A DNA stretch of 64,000 nucleotides, from contig JAIELX010000076.1 in assembly GCA_019752635.1 (NCBI GenBank), positions 33,164-97,163 on the forward strand, written 5' to 3'. A model generated the notes under the pieces. It did not search any database. It saw nothing but the letters and a program-made list of their open reading frames with translations, and had not been told where the DNA came from. Made by a program: the position numbers and the translations under genes. This DNA is from Candidatus Obscuribacterales bacterium (lineage in GTDB: Bacteria > Cyanobacteriota > Vampirovibrionia > Obscuribacterales > Obscuribacteraceae). This document shows, in pieces, positions 63,218 through 64,000 of the stretch (the first letter of the stretch is position 1; each line of letters starts with the position of its first letter).

Positions 63218-64000
63218 ATGAAGAGTAAGAACAATTGCGTTACTGGTGTAACTGCAACCATGTCGGTAATAATTTTTGCTGCTCCAGTCAGCGCGCAAGC
63301 ATTGTTGAATCTAAACGCGGGTGGCGGTGGGCAATTGTCCGTCGGACTTAGCGGAGTCAGCGTTGGAGCGGCAGGGGCAGGAAGCGCGCAGGGCTCTGGC
63401 GCAGTCAATGCTGGTGCTGTCGGCGGACTAACCGGCTCAGCCCTCGGTTCACTCGGTACTGTAGTACCGGCAGCTGTTCCCGGTAGCGCTTTCTTAGGAG
63501 CGTTTTCACTTCCTATCAATGCTGGCGCGGCCGCTGCGGGTACCGCATCTGGTGCCGCATCTGGTGCCGCTACTGCAATCATTACTGCAGGTAATCTTCC
63601 GGCGTTTAGTGTACCGGTACCCCCAAGCTTGCCGGTCGGAGCTCAGTTCCTCGGCGTCCCCGGTGCTGCTGCTTTCGCTGCAGCTAACGCGGCAGCCGGC
63701 GCCACTGGCGGTGGATCGATCGGGCTCTTCGGTAACGGGGCTGCCCTATCCGGAACCGCTGGTGGCGCTGCTTTAGCTGCGCAGAACGCCGCTGCTGCAG
63801 CGCAAAATGCAGCTGCCGGAGTGCTGGCAACTGGTGGCGGAAGCTTGCCGGGAGCCGGCGCCTTGCCTGTCAACGGTAATGTGTTTGGAACTGCTAGCGG
63901 CGCCGCTTCTGCGGCACAAAATTCAGCTGCCGGAGTGCTGGCAACTGGTGGCGGAAGCTTGCCGGGAGCCGGCGCCTTGCCTGTCAACGGTAATGTGTTT
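63218..64000 (+). CDS. Secreted Ala/Gly-rich repeat protein, C-terminus outside the window
   Basis: ATG 63218 follows TAGGAGA by about 5 bases. The first 30 residues (MKSKNNCVTGVTATMSVII, then FAAPVSAQA) are a signal peptide. The rest, 230 residues in the window, is almost pure Ala, Gly, Ser, Val, Asn and Thr, with GGGGQLSVGLSGVSVGAAGAG and a repeat of 38 residues containing VLATGGGSLPGAGALPVNGN. It has the composition of a surface filament, adhesin or glycine-loop structural protein. No stop appears before the window ends. It lies directly after the response regulator. Confidence 0.75.
   Translation, partial: MKSKNNCVTGVTATMSVIIFAAPVSAQALLNLNAGGGGQLSVGLSGVSVGAAGAGSAQGSGAVNAGAVGGLTGSALGSLGTVVPAAVPGSAFLGAFSLPINAGAAAAGTASGAASGAATAIITAGNLPAFSVPVPPSLPVGAQFLGVPGAAAFAAANAAAGATGGGSIGLFGNGAALSGTAGGAALAAQNAAAAAQNAAAGVLATGGGSLPGAGALPVNGNVFGTASGAASAAQNSAAGVLATGGGSLPGAGALPVNGNVF
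63811..64000 (+). repeat. 114-bp coding repeat within the secreted protein gene
   Basis: The 76 bases from AGCTGCCGGAGTGCTGGCAA at 63811 recur without a change at 63925-64000, and the second copy runs to the window edge. The period is 114 bases, 38 codons. Similar Gly-Ala text precedes them at about 63660-63800. Confidence 0.9.

Overview
The window looks like part of the chromosome of a free-living, non-photosynthetic relative of Cyanobacteria (Melainabacteria/Vampirovibrionia, Obscuribacterales type). This placement is an inference. It rests on many large lineage-type hypothetical proteins, a PATAN/DUF4388 protein, dense two-component signalling, a KorAB-type 2-oxoacid:ferredoxin oxidoreductase beside oxygen-handling proteins, and no photosynthesis gene. 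No rRNA, tRNA, CRISPR array or intact transposon was found. Base composition is near balanced by eye.

Layout. 1-7.8 kb: a cut-off hypothetical gene, then a two-gene unit ending in a 1,871-residue protein with a peptidoglycan-binding-like segment, hydrophobic stretches and HEAT-like helices. 7.8-9.9 kb: an OmpR-type regulator and two tandem, related Ser/Thr kinase genes, both broken. 9.9-17.8 kb (minus strand): an EF-hand membrane protein, a hypothetical protein, a four-gene operon (korA, korB, membrane protein, peroxiredoxin), and a GNAT-SDR pair. 18-23 kb (plus strand): PspA/IM30, a purine phosphoribosyltransferase, a DUF3916 protein and a run of small secreted or membrane proteins. 24-27.6 kb: a complete HlyD / ABC ATPase / ABC-2 permease exporter operon. 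28.7-34.2 kb (minus strand): a nitrous-oxide-reductase-like copper beta-propeller, an FtsX-type permease, an ABC ATPase with a membrane-anchored extension, and CorA. 34.4-42.5 kb: a signalling block (PAS histidine kinase, OmpR regulator, UPF0104 flippase-like protein, HPt/REC/GGDEF hybrid, glycine-zipper envelope protein, CheY-like receiver, HPt). 43.4-49 kb: a possible papain-like cysteine protease, an AIM24-family protein, an orphan DUF6088/AbiEi-like protein, a palindrome- and repeat-rich intergenic region, and a decayed guanine-deaminase-like gene. 49-57.7 kb: a giant multipass membrane protein, an EF-hand protein, FabV enoyl reductase, a metallophosphoesterase, a pseudo-receiver and an FAD amine-oxidase-family enzyme. 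57.9-64 kb (plus strand): PATAN protein, FecR-domain protein, CHASE2 histidine kinase, response regulator, and a secreted Ala/Gly-rich repeat protein running off the window.

How the genes work together. Three features stand out. The first is the copper-propeller plus ABC operon, whose gene set recalls nos or thiocyanate-dehydrogenase loci. The second is the terminal FecR/CHASE2/regulator/secreted-repeat cluster, which reads as an envelope-sensing system with its own surface product. The third is the 47.7-48.8 kb segment, where a perfect 52-bp palindrome, a 16-bp tandem repeat and a long hairpin lie next to a gene relic. The window also shows gene decay (two kinases, one deaminase) and a dispersed GC-rich repeat that has entered one coding region.
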